A program made the position numbers and the translations under genes. The notes beneath the pieces are model-generated. The model worked only from the letters and a program-made list of their open reading frames with translations. It searched no databases and was not told the DNA's origin. This document shows positions 1 through 8,059 of a stretch of 64,000 bases of DNA, in pieces. The stretch comes from Streptomyces chattanoogensis (GTDB lineage: Bacteria > Actinomycetota > Actinomycetes > Streptomycetales > Streptomycetaceae): NCBI RefSeq assembly GCF_001294335.1, contig NZ_LGKG01000001.1:248001-312000 (forward strand). Reading direction: 5' to 3'. The first letter of the stretch is position 1; each line of letters starts with the position of its first letter.

Positions 1-23
1 GGCCTGGAGGACCGTTGGTCCTT

Positions 24-662
24 ATGAGGGGCGAACCCAGTTGCCCGAAGTGCGGAGGCCGGGTGCGGGCGCCCGGTCTTTTCTCCGACTCCTGGCAGTG
101 CGCGATGCACGGCGTCGTGCATCCACTCCAGCCGGTCGTCCCGCCGAGCGTTGAGGCGCTCGGCGTCGTCGTGCACCGTGCGCAGGTGCCCGTGTGGATG
201 CCGTGGCCGCTCCCCGTCGGCTGGCTGTTCACCGGCGTGGCGTGTGCGGGCGACGACCGCAGCGGCGGGCGTGCGACCGCGGTGGCCTGCTCGGGGCCCG
301 GACCGCTGGGCGGCCCCGGTGAACTCCTGCTGATCGCCGAGGAGCTGGGTGTCGGCCTCGGCGCGCGCTACGCCGGGATAGACGGCCTCGACCCCGGCCC
401 CCATATGTCCGTGGACAAACCGCCGCACGGCAAGGTCCTGGCCGCCGGGCGCCCGACCGCCATGTGGCATGTCGACGGCTCTCCGGGCGACCGCGCGGTC
501 TTCGCCGGCGAGGCGCGCGGGCTGTGGCTGTGGGCCATCGCCTGGCCCGAGAGCTCGGGGCTGATGATGTACGACGAGCTGGTGCTGACGGATCTGCGCG
601 AGGCGGGCGCGGAGGTGGACCTGCTGCCGTGCGGGGCGCTGTCGCCGCGGATCCTGGGCTGA
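24..662 (+). CDS. Zinc-ribbon conserved hypothetical protein (DUF6758-like)
   Basis: The 212-residue protein opens with a CX2C-X15-CX2H set (C7, C10, C26, H29), which should hold one zinc ion. The rest is a soluble domain with several tryptophans and no membrane segment. It resembles a conserved Streptomyces hypothetical family; no biochemical role is known to me. The reading frame is also open from a TTG at 15, but the ATG at 24 starts directly on the conserved zinc-ribbon sequence. A GGAGG at 6-10 could serve either start, so the first three residues are uncertain. The gene lies 179 bp upstream of a PHP phosphoesterase on the same strand. Confidence 0.7.
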   Translation: MRGEPSCPKCGGRVRAPGLFSDSWQCAMHGVVHPLQPVVPPSVEALGVVVHRAQVPVWMPWPLPVGWLFTGVACAGDDRSGGRATAVACSGPGPLGGPGELLLIAEELGVGLGARYAGIDGLDPGPHMSVDKPPHGKVLAAGRPTAMWHVDGSPGDRAVFAGEARGLWLWAIAWPESSGLMMYDELVLTDLREAGAEVDLLPCGALSPRILG

Positions 663-841
663 GGCCGGGGCGGGCCCGTACGCCGTCTGACGGGGGCATG
701 TCCGGGTGGCCGGTATCCTTCTGGGGGCACCCCCTGAGTTCACCCCGGGAGCCGCCCCCGGAACAGCCCGGGAGCACCTCGGGAGCATCCTGAGGCCGCC
801 CTGGCCCCCCGTCCGTCCCGCAGCAGTCTGGAGTCCGCGTC

Positions 842-1696
842 GTGCGTATCGATCTGCACACCCACTCCACCGCTTCCGACGGTACGGACACCCCCGCCGA
901 GCTGGTGCGGAACGCCGCGGCCGCCGGTCTCGACGTCGTCGCGCTGACCGACCACGACACCGTCGGCGGATACGCCGAGGCGCGGGCCGCGCTGCCCGCG
1001 GGGCTGACGCTGGTCACCGGCGCCGAGCTGTCCTGCCGGATCGACGGGGTGAGCCTGCACATGCTCGCCTACCTCTTCGACCCCGAGGAGCCCGGCCTCG
1101 CCCGTGAGCGGGAGCTCGTACGGGACGACCGGGTGCCGCGGGCGCAGGCCATGGTCGGCAAGCTGCGCGAGCTCGGCGTGCCCGTCACCTGGGAGCGGGT
1201 CGCGGAGATAGCCGGGGACGGTGCCGTGGGGCGCCCGCACATCGCGACCGCCCTGGTCGAGCTGGGCGTCATCGATTCCGTGTCCGACGCCTTCACCTCG
1301 CAGTGGCTGGCCAACGACGGCCGGGCCTATGTCGAGAAGCACGAGCTGGACCCGTTCGACGCGATCCGGCTGGTCAAGGCCGCCGGCGGGGTCACCGTCT
1401 TCGCGCACCCGCTGGCCGTCAAGCGCGGCAGCTGCGTACCGGAGCCGGTGATCGGCGAACTGGCCGCGGCCGGGCTCGACGGCATCGAGGTCGACCACAT
1501 GGACCACGACGCGCCCACCCGCGCCCGGCTGCGCGGCCTGGCCGCCGAACTGGGTCTGCTGACCACCGGCTCCAGTGACTACCACGGCAGCCGCAAGACC
1601 TGCCGCCTCGGTGACTGCACCACCGACCCCGAGATCTACGGCGAGATCGTGCGCCGCGCGACCGGCGCCTTCCCCGTGCCCGGCGCGGGCGGCTGA
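842..1696 (+). CDS. PHP-domain phosphoesterase
   Basis: This 284-residue protein is a PHP (polymerase and histidinol phosphatase) family metal-dependent phosphoesterase. The metal ligands are visible in order: HTH at residues 6-8, TDHD at 36-39, E62 in GAELS, FAHP about residue 188 and SDYHG near the C-terminus. Relatives of this size include 3',5'-nucleotide bisphosphate phosphatases and 5'-3' oligonucleotide exonucleases such as E. coli RnaAM/YciV, so nucleotide or RNA-end turnover is the best guess. The start is GTG at 842 and leads straight into the first metal motif. It is followed 112 bp later by marC on the same strand. Confidence 0.88.
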   Translation: MRIDLHTHSTASDGTDTPAELVRNAAAAGLDVVALTDHDTVGGYAEARAALPAGLTLVTGAELSCRIDGVSLHMLAYLFDPEEPGLARERELVRDDRVPRAQAMVGKLRELGVPVTWERVAEIAGDGAVGRPHIATALVELGVIDSVSDAFTSQWLANDGRAYVEKHELDPFDAIRLVKAAGGVTVFAHPLAVKRGSCVPEPVIGELAAAGLDGIEVDHMDHDAPTRARLRGLAAELGLLTTGSSDYHGSRKTCRLGDCTTDPEIYGEIVRRATGAFPVPGAGG

Positions 1697-1808
1697 GCGC
1701 CGCTCCGCTCCCTCCCCTTCCCCCGCTCCCCCTTTCTCCCTGCGGACCTGCGCACACCGTGCCGGCCCGTGACCGCTCGTCCGTACCACCTCCTGCAAGG
1801 CCATCACC

Positions 1809-2414
1809 GTGTTCGACGTCGCCGTCTTCAGTACGCTCTTTGTCACCCTTTTTGTCATCATGGATCCCCCTGGGATCACCCCGATCTTTCTGGCCCTGAC
1901 CTCCGGGCGCCCGGCCAAGGTGCAGCGCCGGATGGCCTGGCAGGCGGCCGCCGTCGCCTTCGGCGTCATCGCCGTCTTCGGCCTCTTCGGTGAGCAGATC
2001 CTGGGGCGGCTGCACATCTCCACCCCCGCGCTGATGATCGCCGGCGGGCTGCTGCTCCTGCTGGTCGCGCTGGACCTGCTGACCGGCAAGTCGGAGGAGC
2101 CCACCCAGACCAAGGACGTCAATGTCGCGCTGGTGCCGCTGGGCATGCCGCTGCTGGCGGGGCCGGGCGCGATCGTGTCGGTGATCCTCGCCGTCCAGCA
2201 CGCGCACGGGGCCGCGGCCCAGCTCTCCGTCTGGGCGGCGATCGTCGCGATCCATGTGGTGCTCTATCTGGTGATGCGCTTCTCGCTGGTGATCATCCGT
2301 GTGATCAAGGACGGCGGGGTGGTCCTGGTGACCCGGCTGGCGGGCATGATGCTCTCCGCGCTGGCCGTGCAGCAGATCATCAACGGTGTGCTGCAGGTGA
2401 TCGAGGGGGCCTGA
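1809..2414 (+). CDS. MarC family integral membrane protein
   Basis: The protein has 201 residues with about six hydrophobic helices and matches the MarC/UPF0056 family. The family signatures include the FVIMDPPG segment near residue 17 and the PLGMPLLAGPGAI segment near residue 115. MarC proteins sit in the cytoplasmic membrane. The old link to multiple antibiotic resistance has not held up and the transported substrate is unknown. The start is a GTG at 1809 and length is normal for the family. A perfect 20-bp hairpin 17 bases after the stop ends the transcript. Confidence 0.9.
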   Translation: MFDVAVFSTLFVTLFVIMDPPGITPIFLALTSGRPAKVQRRMAWQAAAVAFGVIAVFGLFGEQILGRLHISTPALMIAGGLLLLLVALDLLTGKSEEPTQTKDVNVALVPLGMPLLAGPGAIVSVILAVQHAHGAAAQLSVWAAIVAIHVVLYLVMRFSLVIIRVIKDGGVVLVTRLAGMMLSALAVQQIINGVLQVIEGA

Positions 2415-2430
2415 GCCCTCCGCCCGGAAT

Positions 2431-2475
2431 GCCGCAGCGCCCCCGTACGACGTGTTCGTACGGGGGCGCTGCGGC
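2431..2475. terminator. Perfect 20-bp hairpin, probably bidirectional
   Basis: Arms 2431-2450 and 2456-2475 are exact reverse complements around a 5-base loop (cgtgt). There is no U tract, which is usual for Streptomyces. It lies between marC (+) and the convergent 50-residue gene (-), so it can serve both. Confidence 0.85.
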
Positions 2476-2533
2476 GTTCGGTCGGTGTCACCGGCCGTCC
2501 GGGCGACGGCGTCGGTGCCACCGGGCGTCGGTG

Positions 2534-2686
2534 TTACCGGGCGGCGGTGTCGGCCGGGCGGATGTAGATGCGCTGGCCTATGGCGGCGGCCTGCTGCACG
2601 ATCCGGTTGACGGAGGCGGCGTCCACGACGGTGCTGTCCACGGCGTTGCCGTCGACGTCGTCCAGGCGCATGATCTCGAAGCGCAT
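2534..2686 (-). CDS. Conserved 50-residue hypothetical protein
   Basis: A short reading frame on the minus strand encodes 50 residues starting MRFEIMRLDD and ending with DTAAR. The sequence is mixed-charge and soluble with no cysteines. I recognise it as a small protein that recurs in Streptomyces genomes but know no function. The ATG start has a GGGAGA Shine-Dalgarno-like stretch (2692-2697 on the plus strand) at good spacing. The codons show high third-position GC, as expected for a real gene. It is divergent from the NYN-domain gene and shares a 199-bp, comparatively AT-rich intergenic region with it. Confidence 0.75.
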   Translation of the reverse strand: MRFEIMRLDDVDGNAVDSTVVDAASVNRIVQQAAAIGQRIYIRPADTAAR

Positions 2687-2807
2687 AAGGCTTCTCCCTT
2701 CGTCTGATCCTCCTGCGGAGAACTGAGTGGTGTGGATGACGCGGCTTCGTTGCCGGTGTTCCGTATGGGTACAACAACCCGCACCCTGCAGTCATTCCCT
2801 ACGCTAA

Positions 2808-2834
2808 CGAAAATTTTCGCCGAACTAAGTACTT
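2808..2834. promoter_or_regulatory. Two AT-rich palindromes in a divergent promoter region
   Basis: A perfect 12-base palindrome (cgaaaattttcg, 2808-2819) is followed eight bases on by an 8-base one (aagtactt, 2827-2834). Such AT-rich symmetric sequence stands out in this GC-rich DNA. It lies between the divergent small gene (start 2686) and the NYN gene (start 2886). A minus-strand TAGCGT at 2802-2807 could be a -10 box, which would place the palindromes in the promoter. The operator role is inference. Confidence 0.4.
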
Positions 2835-2885
2835 GCTGGTAGAGCGCTTGTGCTCACAGAGTGACCGCCCGGACAATGGGCCTGT

Positions 2886-3812
2886 ATGAACGACGTCCAG
2901 CCCCTGGGCCCCACCGACCTCGCCGCGCTCGCCGCCGGAATCGAGCGCACCAACGAGCTGCTCACCCGTGTGCTCGCCGAGGTCGCCACGACCCCCTCCA
3001 CCCATGCGGCCTTCGTGGACGCGGGCTATGTGTACGCCGCGACGGGGCGGCTGGTCGCCGGAACGGAGGACCGCAGGGCGTTCGATCTGGATGCGGAGGG
3101 GATCATCGAGGCCTTCATCGACAAGGCGCGGATGATCTTCCCGGACAGCCGGCTGCTGCGGGTGTACTGGTACGACGGTGCCCGCCGCCGTATCCACACC
3201 CAGGAGCAGCAGCGCATCGCCGAGCTGCCCGACGTCAAGGTCCGGCTCGGCAATCTGAACGCGAACAACCAGCAGAAGGGCGTCGACTCGCTGATACGCA
3301 GCGACCTGGAGTCGCTGGCCCGGCACCGCGCGATCAGCGATGCGGTGCTGATCGGCGGCGACGAGGACCTGGTGTCGGCGGTGGAGGCGGCACAGGGGTA
3401 CGGCGCGCGGGTGCACCTGTGGGGCATCGAGGCCGCCGGGGGGCGCAACCAGGCCGAGCCGCTGCTGTGGGAGGTCGACAGCCAGCGCACCTTCGACCTG
3501 GACTTCTGCAAGCCGTATGTGACCCGGCGGACCGGTGCGGAATGCCTCGAACCGGTGGCGGGCGAGCCGCCGGTGCCCGCCCGCGACGAGGTCCGCTTCG
3601 TGGGGGCGCGGGTCGCCGCCCAGTGGCTCTCGGAACGCGGCCGCGACTGGGTGGCGACGCTGCTGCCAGGCCATCCGTATCTGCCCGGCTCCGTCGACCA
3701 GGAACTGCTGACCGCCGCCGAGGCGCTGCTCCACCACTCGCTGCGCGGCCACGCCGACCTCCGCCGGGTCCTGCGCGACGGGTTCTGGGACCACGTCCAG
3801 GGGCAGTATTAG
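2886..3812 (+). CDS. NYN-domain (PIN-like) putative ribonuclease
   Basis: The 308-residue protein carries a NYN/LabA-type domain over about residues 38-190. Acidic residues typical of the PIN-like fold are visible: the aspartate in AFVDAGY near residue 42, KGVDS near 137 and IGGDEDL near 158. NYN proteins are Mg-dependent RNA-acting nucleases or relatives of them. The C-terminal third (about 210-308) lacks a domain I know and may be an oligomerisation or RNA-binding part. The N-terminal 35 residues look helical. It starts at ATG 2886 and is convergent with the AHSA1 gene. Confidence 0.85.
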   Translation: MNDVQPLGPTDLAALAAGIERTNELLTRVLAEVATTPSTHAAFVDAGYVYAATGRLVAGTEDRRAFDLDAEGIIEAFIDKARMIFPDSRLLRVYWYDGARRRIHTQEQQRIAELPDVKVRLGNLNANNQQKGVDSLIRSDLESLARHRAISDAVLIGGDEDLVSAVEAAQGYGARVHLWGIEAAGGRNQAEPLLWEVDSQRTFDLDFCKPYVTRRTGAECLEPVAGEPPVPARDEVRFVGARVAAQWLSERGRDWVATLLPGHPYLPGSVDQELLTAAEALLHHSLRGHADLRRVLRDGFWDHVQGQY

Positions 3813-3832
3813 GCCAGGGGCGCTCCCAACCG

Positions 3833-3850
3833 TTAGGGGAAAACCCCTAG
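3833..3850. terminator. Short hairpin between convergent genes
   Basis: TAGGGG (3834-3839) and CCCCTA (3844-3849) pair around an AAAA loop, in the gap between the convergent NYN and AHSA1 genes. The stem is only 6-7 bp, so the call is weak. Confidence 0.4.
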
Positions 3851-3890
3851 AGGAATGCCCGTAGGGGAACTCCCGTGGGCGATGCCCCGC

Positions 3891-4346
3891 TCACGCCCTC
3901 GCCAGCATCTCCGTGAGGCGGTCGAAGAAGCCCTCCCAGCCCGCCTCCGCCTGCTTGTACTGCTCGGCGGTCAGGTTGCCGCCGTCCTGACGGAACGCCA
4001 TCTCGGTGTGGTGGCCGGTGAGCTCGGTGAGGGTCACGCGGACGGTCTCTCCCTCGGCGCCCTCGGGGGCGGTGGCGTCCTTGAGGGTGAGCACCAGCCG
4101 TTCCGGCGGTGCCACCTCGCGGTATGCGCCGGAGAAGGGCATCTCGCCGCCGTCCGGTGTGAGCAGTACCAGGCTCCAGGTGCCGCCCGGACGGACGTCC
4201 ATCGTCATCCGGTCGACCGGGACGGTCAGCTCGCCGCCGAACCAGTACGCGAAGTGTGCGGGCGTCGTCCATGCCTGGAACACCCGCTCACGGCGGGCGT
4301 CGAAGGTGCGGGTGAGCGCGATGCCGGGCTGAGGATTCTCCGTCAT
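3891..4346 (-). CDS. SRPBCC / AHSA1 domain protein
   Basis: This 151-residue protein is a START-like (SRPBCC) fold of the AHSA1 (Hsp90 ATPase activator homologue) type. The usual N-terminal pattern is present: a hydrophobic first strand, then RTFDA, RVFQAWT and FAYWFGG. A GGxW strand follows near residue 50, and a long C-terminal helix contains GWEGFFDRL. Such bacterial proteins bind hydrophobic ligands or act as polyketide-cyclase-like proteins; the ligand here is unknown. It lies 10 bp downstream of the alpha/beta hydrolase on the same strand, so the two are probably co-transcribed. Confidence 0.85.
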   Translation of the reverse strand: MTENPQPGIALTRTFDARRERVFQAWTTPAHFAYWFGGELTVPVDRMTMDVRPGGTWSLVLLTPDGGEMPFSGAYREVAPPERLVLTLKDATAPEGAEGETVRVTLTELTGHHTEMAFRQDGGNLTAEQYKQAEAGWEGFFDRLTEMLARA

Positions 4347-4356
4347 ACGACCAGAC

Positions 4357-5211
4357 CTACCGCACCCCGCGCCAGAATCCCGCCAACGCCGCCGCCGTGG
4401 CCGCCGGCTGCTCGGCGTTGGGGGAGTGCTCGGCGCCCTCGATGACGGTCCGGTGGGCGGCCAGCCGCTCGGCCATCGCGTCCATCAGCGGCACCGGCCA
4501 GGCATAGTCGACGGCGCCGGAGATCACATGCTTGGGCAGCGCCACGGCCGCCAGCTCCGCCACCCGGTCGGGCTCCGAGAGCATCTGACGGCCGGTCACC
4601 GTCAGCTGCTCGGGGACGGTGTTCAGCCATCGACGGTGCAGGAATGCGCCGATCTCGGGCGGGGTCGACTCGTCCGCCGCCTCCACCGGGTCGAGCTCGC
4701 GCATCGCCTGCCAGACCGCCTCCATCTCCAGCGTGCCCAGCGCCTCGATCAGCATCCGGACCCGCACCTGCTGGGTCTCGTCGATGGCGGCCGGTCCCGA
4801 GCTGAGGACGGTGAGCGAGCGGAACGGAGCCGGGTCGAGAAGTACGGCGGCGCGGGTGATCAGGCCGCCGAGGGAGTGGCCCAGCAGATGTACGGGGCCG
4901 CCGAGGGCCTCCGCCTGGGCGAGGACGTCGAGGGCCAACTCCCGCTGTGCGTAAGCGGATTCCTCACGCGGGCCGGGGGACTCGTGCTGTCCCCGGCCGT
5001 CCACCGCGAGCACCCGGAAGCCGGCCGCGGCCAGCGGCTCCAGCAGGCCGATGAAGCACTCCTTGCTCCCGGTGAACCCCGGCACCAGCAGGGCGGTCCC
5101 GGCGGGGTGTCCGTCGGGCCGGGCGTCGTGCACGGCGAACGCCCCGCGTGCGGTGTCGAGGCGGTACGCACGGGCGCACGGGGGGAGCTTGAGGGTGGGT
5201 GGCGTGCTCAT
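4357..5211 (-). CDS. Alpha/beta hydrolase
   Basis: The protein has 284 residues with an alpha/beta hydrolase fold. The oxyanion region is LVPGFTGS near residue 45, the nucleophile serine is in GHSLGG near residue 112, and a late histidine in GAEHSPN near residue 262 completes the triad. There is no signal peptide, so it should be cytoplasmic; the substrate cannot be read from sequence. It starts at ATG 5211 and is followed on the minus strand by the AHSA1-like gene with a 10-bp gap. A terminator hairpin separates it from the upstream helicase gene. Confidence 0.85.
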   Translation of the reverse strand: MSTPPTLKLPPCARAYRLDTARGAFAVHDARPDGHPAGTALLVPGFTGSKECFIGLLEPLAAAGFRVLAVDGRGQHESPGPREESAYAQRELALDVLAQAEALGGPVHLLGHSLGGLITRAAVLLDPAPFRSLTVLSSGPAAIDETQQVRVRMLIEALGTLEMEAVWQAMRELDPVEAADESTPPEIGAFLHRRWLNTVPEQLTVTGRQMLSEPDRVAELAAVALPKHVISGAVDYAWPVPLMDAMAERLAAHRTVIEGAEHSPNAEQPAATAAALAGFWRGVR

Positions 5212-5247
5212 GGCGCGAGGCTAACGGACGGCCCGGTGCGGTGAACG

Positions 5248-5289
5248 CCGACGGCCCGGCTCCCGCGCGGTGCGGGGCCGGGCCGTCGG
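5248..5289 (-). terminator. Terminator of the DEAD-box helicase gene
   Basis: Arms 5248-5260 and 5277-5289 are exact 13-base complements, and the inner bases cccgc/gcggg (5262-5266, 5272-5276) extend the stem. It begins 12 bases beyond the helicase stop and ends before the hydrolase start. Confidence 0.8.
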
Positions 5290-5300
5290 TGTGCCGGGGG

Positions 5301-7616
5301 TCAGCTATCCGGGGTGGCCTCGGAGACGGCGGCCTTGGCGCGGGTACGGCGGCGGACCGGCTTGGCCTCCGCCTCCGCGCCGGCTGCGTCGGCGGCGGGC
5401 TTGGCCGCGGCGGCCTTACGGGTGCGCTTCGGCTTGACCTCGGTCGCCTCGGCCGCGTCGGCGGCCTTGGCGGCAGCGGACTTGCGGGTCCGCTTCGGCT
5501 TGGCGGGGGCCGCGTCGGCAGCCTCCGCCGTGTCCGCTGCGTCGGCGGCGGGCTTGGCCGCGGCGGCCTTGCGGGTGCGCTTGGGCTTGGCCTCGGTCGC
5601 CTCGGCGGTGTCCACCGCGGCCTCGGCGGCCTTGGCGGCGGCCGTCTTGCGGGTCCGCTTCGGCTTGGCGGGGGCCGCGTCCGCAGCCTCCGCCGTGTCG
5701 ACGGCCTGGGCCACGGCCTCGGCGGGCGCTGAGGGGGCCGTGGCGACAGTCTTCACCGGAGCGGCGGCAGGCGACGCCTCCGGCTCGGCCGGCCCGGCGG
5801 CCGGTGCCACTGCGGCCTTCGCCGCGCTACGGGTGCGACGGCGCGGCTTGGCGGGAGCGGTGGCCTCGACGGGCTCCGTCACGGCGGCGGCCTCGGCCGC
5901 AACGGCCGTGCCCTCCGCCGTCGCCACGGCCTCGGCGGCGGCCTCCGCCGCCACCGGCCGGGCGGCCCGGGTGCGGCGCCGGCGCGGCTTGGCAGCGGCC
6001 TCGGCGGGAGCCTCGGCCGGAGCCGCCGGAGCCTCGGCCGCCGGGGCGGCCTCCTCGGCCGGTGCGGCGGTGGTGCCCGCGACCGCGGTCCCGGCGGCCG
6101 CACCGCGGGTGCGGCGACGGCGGCGGGGCTGGCGCGGCCCGGCGGTGTCCTCGGCGGCCGCGGAACCCTCGGCGGCGTTCAGCGACTCGGTCGCCTTCGC
6201 CTCCGAGGTGGCCGAGCCGTCGAGCGGCGTACCGCCGCGGGTGCGGCGGCGCTGCCGTGGCGTACGGGTGCGCTGCGGGCGCTCCTCCGTCGCCTCCTGG
6301 CCGGCGCCCTTACGGGAACCCCGCCCACGGCCACCTGTCTCGCCGAGGTCCTCGACCTCTTCGGCGGCGAGCCCCGCCCGGGTGCGCTCGGCGCGCGGGA
6401 GGACGCCCTTGGTGCCCTCGGGGATGTTCAGCTGCTCGAAGAGGTGCGGCGAGGTGGAGTAGGTCTCCTCCGGCTCGTCGAACTTCAGGTCCAGCGCCTT
6501 GTTGATCAGCTTCCAGCGCGGGATGTCGTCCCAGTCGACGAGGGTGACCGCGGTGCCCTTGTTGCCCGCGCGGCCGGTGCGGCCGATGCGGTGCAGATAG
6601 GTCTTCTCGTCCTCGGGGGACTGGTAGTTGATGACATGCGTCACACCCTCGACGTCGATGCCGCGGGCGGCGACGTCGGTGCAGACCAGGACATCGACCT
6701 TGCCGTTGCGGAAGGCGCGCAGCGCCTGCTCACGGGCTCCCTGGCCGAGGTCGCCGTGCACCGCGCCGGACGCGAAGCCGCGCCGGGCGAGCTGGTCGGC
6801 GATATCGGCCGCGGTCCGCTTCGTACGGCAGAAGACCATCGCCAGGCCCCGGCCCTCGGCCTGCAGGATCCGGGCGACCATCTCCGGCTTGTCCATGGAG
6901 TGCGCGCGGAAGACGTGCTGGGAGATGTTGGCGACGGTGTGGCCCTCGTCGTCCGGCGCGGTGGCACGGATGTGCGTGGGCTGCGACATGTAGCGGCGGG
7001 CCAGCGAGATGACCTGGCCGGGCATGGTCGCGGAGAACAGCATCGTCTGGCGCTTGGCCGGCAGCAGCTGGATGATCTTCTCGACGTCGGGCAGAAAGCC
7101 CAGGTCGAGCATCTCGTCGGCCTCGTCCAGGACCAGGCTCTTGACCTGCGAGAGGTTGAGCTTCTTCTGGCCCGCCAGGTCGAGCAGACGGCCGGGGGTG
7201 CCGACGACGACGTCGACGCCCTTCTTCAGCGCCTCGACCTGGGGCTCGTACGCGCGGCCGCCGTAGATCGCCAGCACCCGGACGTTACGGACCTTGCCGG
7301 CGGTGAGCAGGTCATTGGTGACCTGGGTGCACAGCTCGCGGGTGGGAACGACGACGAGGGCCTGCGGCGCCTCGGTCAGCTGCTCCGGCTTGGCGCGGCC
7401 CACCTCGACATCGGCGGGGACCGTGACGCGCTCGAGGAGCGGCAGGCCGAAGCCCAGGGTCTTGCCGGTGCCGGTCTTGGCCTGGCCGATGACGTCGCTG
7501 CCGGAGAGGGCGACGGGGAGCGTCAGCTCCTGGATGGGAAAGGGGGAAACGATGCCGACGGCTTCAAGGGCCTCGGCGGTCTCGGGGAAAATCCCGAGCT
7601 CTCGGAACGTAGACAG
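5301..7616 (-). CDS. DEAD-box RNA helicase with long basic Ala/Lys/Arg repeat tail
   Basis: The first 430 residues or so are a full DEAD-box ATP-dependent RNA helicase: F-x-Q motif (FPIQ), motif I AKTGTGKT near 46-53, PTREL, DEAD near 167, SAT and HRIGRTGRAG near 347. The remaining 340 residues are low-complexity, rich in Ala, Lys and Arg, with repeats of KPKRTRK and RRRTR blocks that should bind RNA. Start choice: the frame is open to an ATG at 7745, but the first 43 residues look non-coding. I prefer a CTG at 7616, preceded at about 8 bases by AGAGG, giving an STFRELG opening and 771 residues. It is probably an RNA remodelling protein for ribosome assembly or decay. Confidence 0.88.
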   Translation of the reverse strand: MSTFRELGIFPETAEALEAVGIVSPFPIQELTLPVALSGSDVIGQAKTGTGKTLGFGLPLLERVTVPADVEVGRAKPEQLTEAPQALVVVPTRELCTQVTNDLLTAGKVRNVRVLAIYGGRAYEPQVEALKKGVDVVVGTPGRLLDLAGQKKLNLSQVKSLVLDEADEMLDLGFLPDVEKIIQLLPAKRQTMLFSATMPGQVISLARRYMSQPTHIRATAPDDEGHTVANISQHVFRAHSMDKPEMVARILQAEGRGLAMVFCRTKRTAADIADQLARRGFASGAVHGDLGQGAREQALRAFRNGKVDVLVCTDVAARGIDVEGVTHVINYQSPEDEKTYLHRIGRTGRAGNKGTAVTLVDWDDIPRWKLINKALDLKFDEPEETYSTSPHLFEQLNIPEGTKGVLPRAERTRAGLAAEEVEDLGETGGRGRGSRKGAGQEATEERPQRTRTPRQRRRTRGGTPLDGSATSEAKATESLNAAEGSAAAEDTAGPRQPRRRRRTRGAAAGTAVAGTTAAPAEEAAPAAEAPAAPAEAPAEAAAKPRRRRTRAARPVAAEAAAEAVATAEGTAVAAEAAAVTEPVEATAPAKPRRRTRSAAKAAVAPAAGPAEPEASPAAAPVKTVATAPSAPAEAVAQAVDTAEAADAAPAKPKRTRKTAAAKAAEAAVDTAEATEAKPKRTRKAAAAKPAADAADTAEAADAAPAKPKRTRKSAAAKAADAAEATEVKPKRTRKAAAAKPAADAAGAEAEAKPVRRRTRAKAAVSEATPDS
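5328..5680 (-). repeat. KPKRTRK-type coding repeats in the helicase tail
   Basis: This stretch encodes at least four copies of a K-P-K-R-T-R-K block, each followed by an Ala/Lys run and an acidic-alanine spacer. A diverged copy with RRRTR lies near the C-terminus. The units are spaced about 17-30 codons apart and resemble histone-H1-like or mycobacterial basic tails. The repeat is inside the coding sequence, not a separate element. Confidence 0.85.
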
Positions 7617-8059
7617 AATCTTGCCTCTTCTGTGAGACGCGGCGTGAGGCGGCGAAGGGGGTCGTACCGTGCCGTCGTACCTGTTCGTACGGGGGCCGAC
7701 CTGGATAAGCCGGATGGCGCGGGACCACTGCCAACGCTCAGGCACTCATGCCGCGAGCGGTGTGCCTCCTGCTGTGCGTACGTCCATCGCGTACGCGCCG
7801 CGGGGGAGGGCGGTCGGTTGGAGCCGATCGGGCCACCGACCGGGCATCCGCTTTCGTGGAGAGACCCACCGACTCCTCGGCAGGTCCTTTATCACTCTAC
7901 CCCGGATACTGCTCCGCATCCGAAGGCTTGTCTGAGTGAGAAATACGTCACCCCCGGCGTACCCCGGGCGCACGGGTCGGGCGGCTCGCCCGAACGCCTC
8001 GGCGCGCAGTGGCTGACCAGGCCCTTCCCCGGGCCGCCGAGCGGGCTATTGTGCCGGTC
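7617..8059. other. Divergent intergenic region, helicase / ferritin-like gene
   Basis: About 440 bases separate the helicase (-) and the ferritin-like gene (+). No further gene is supported. Part (7617-7745) could be an N-terminal extension of the helicase but more likely is a long 5' leader. A small inverted repeat TCGGGCG-gct-CGCCCGA is at 7977-7993. I see no clear riboswitch or tRNA. Confidence 0.5.

Noticed and set aside
7617..7745. N-terminal extension of the DEAD-box helicase
   Set aside because: The 43 residues lack conservation signals for the family and no ribosome site precedes the ATG at 7745.
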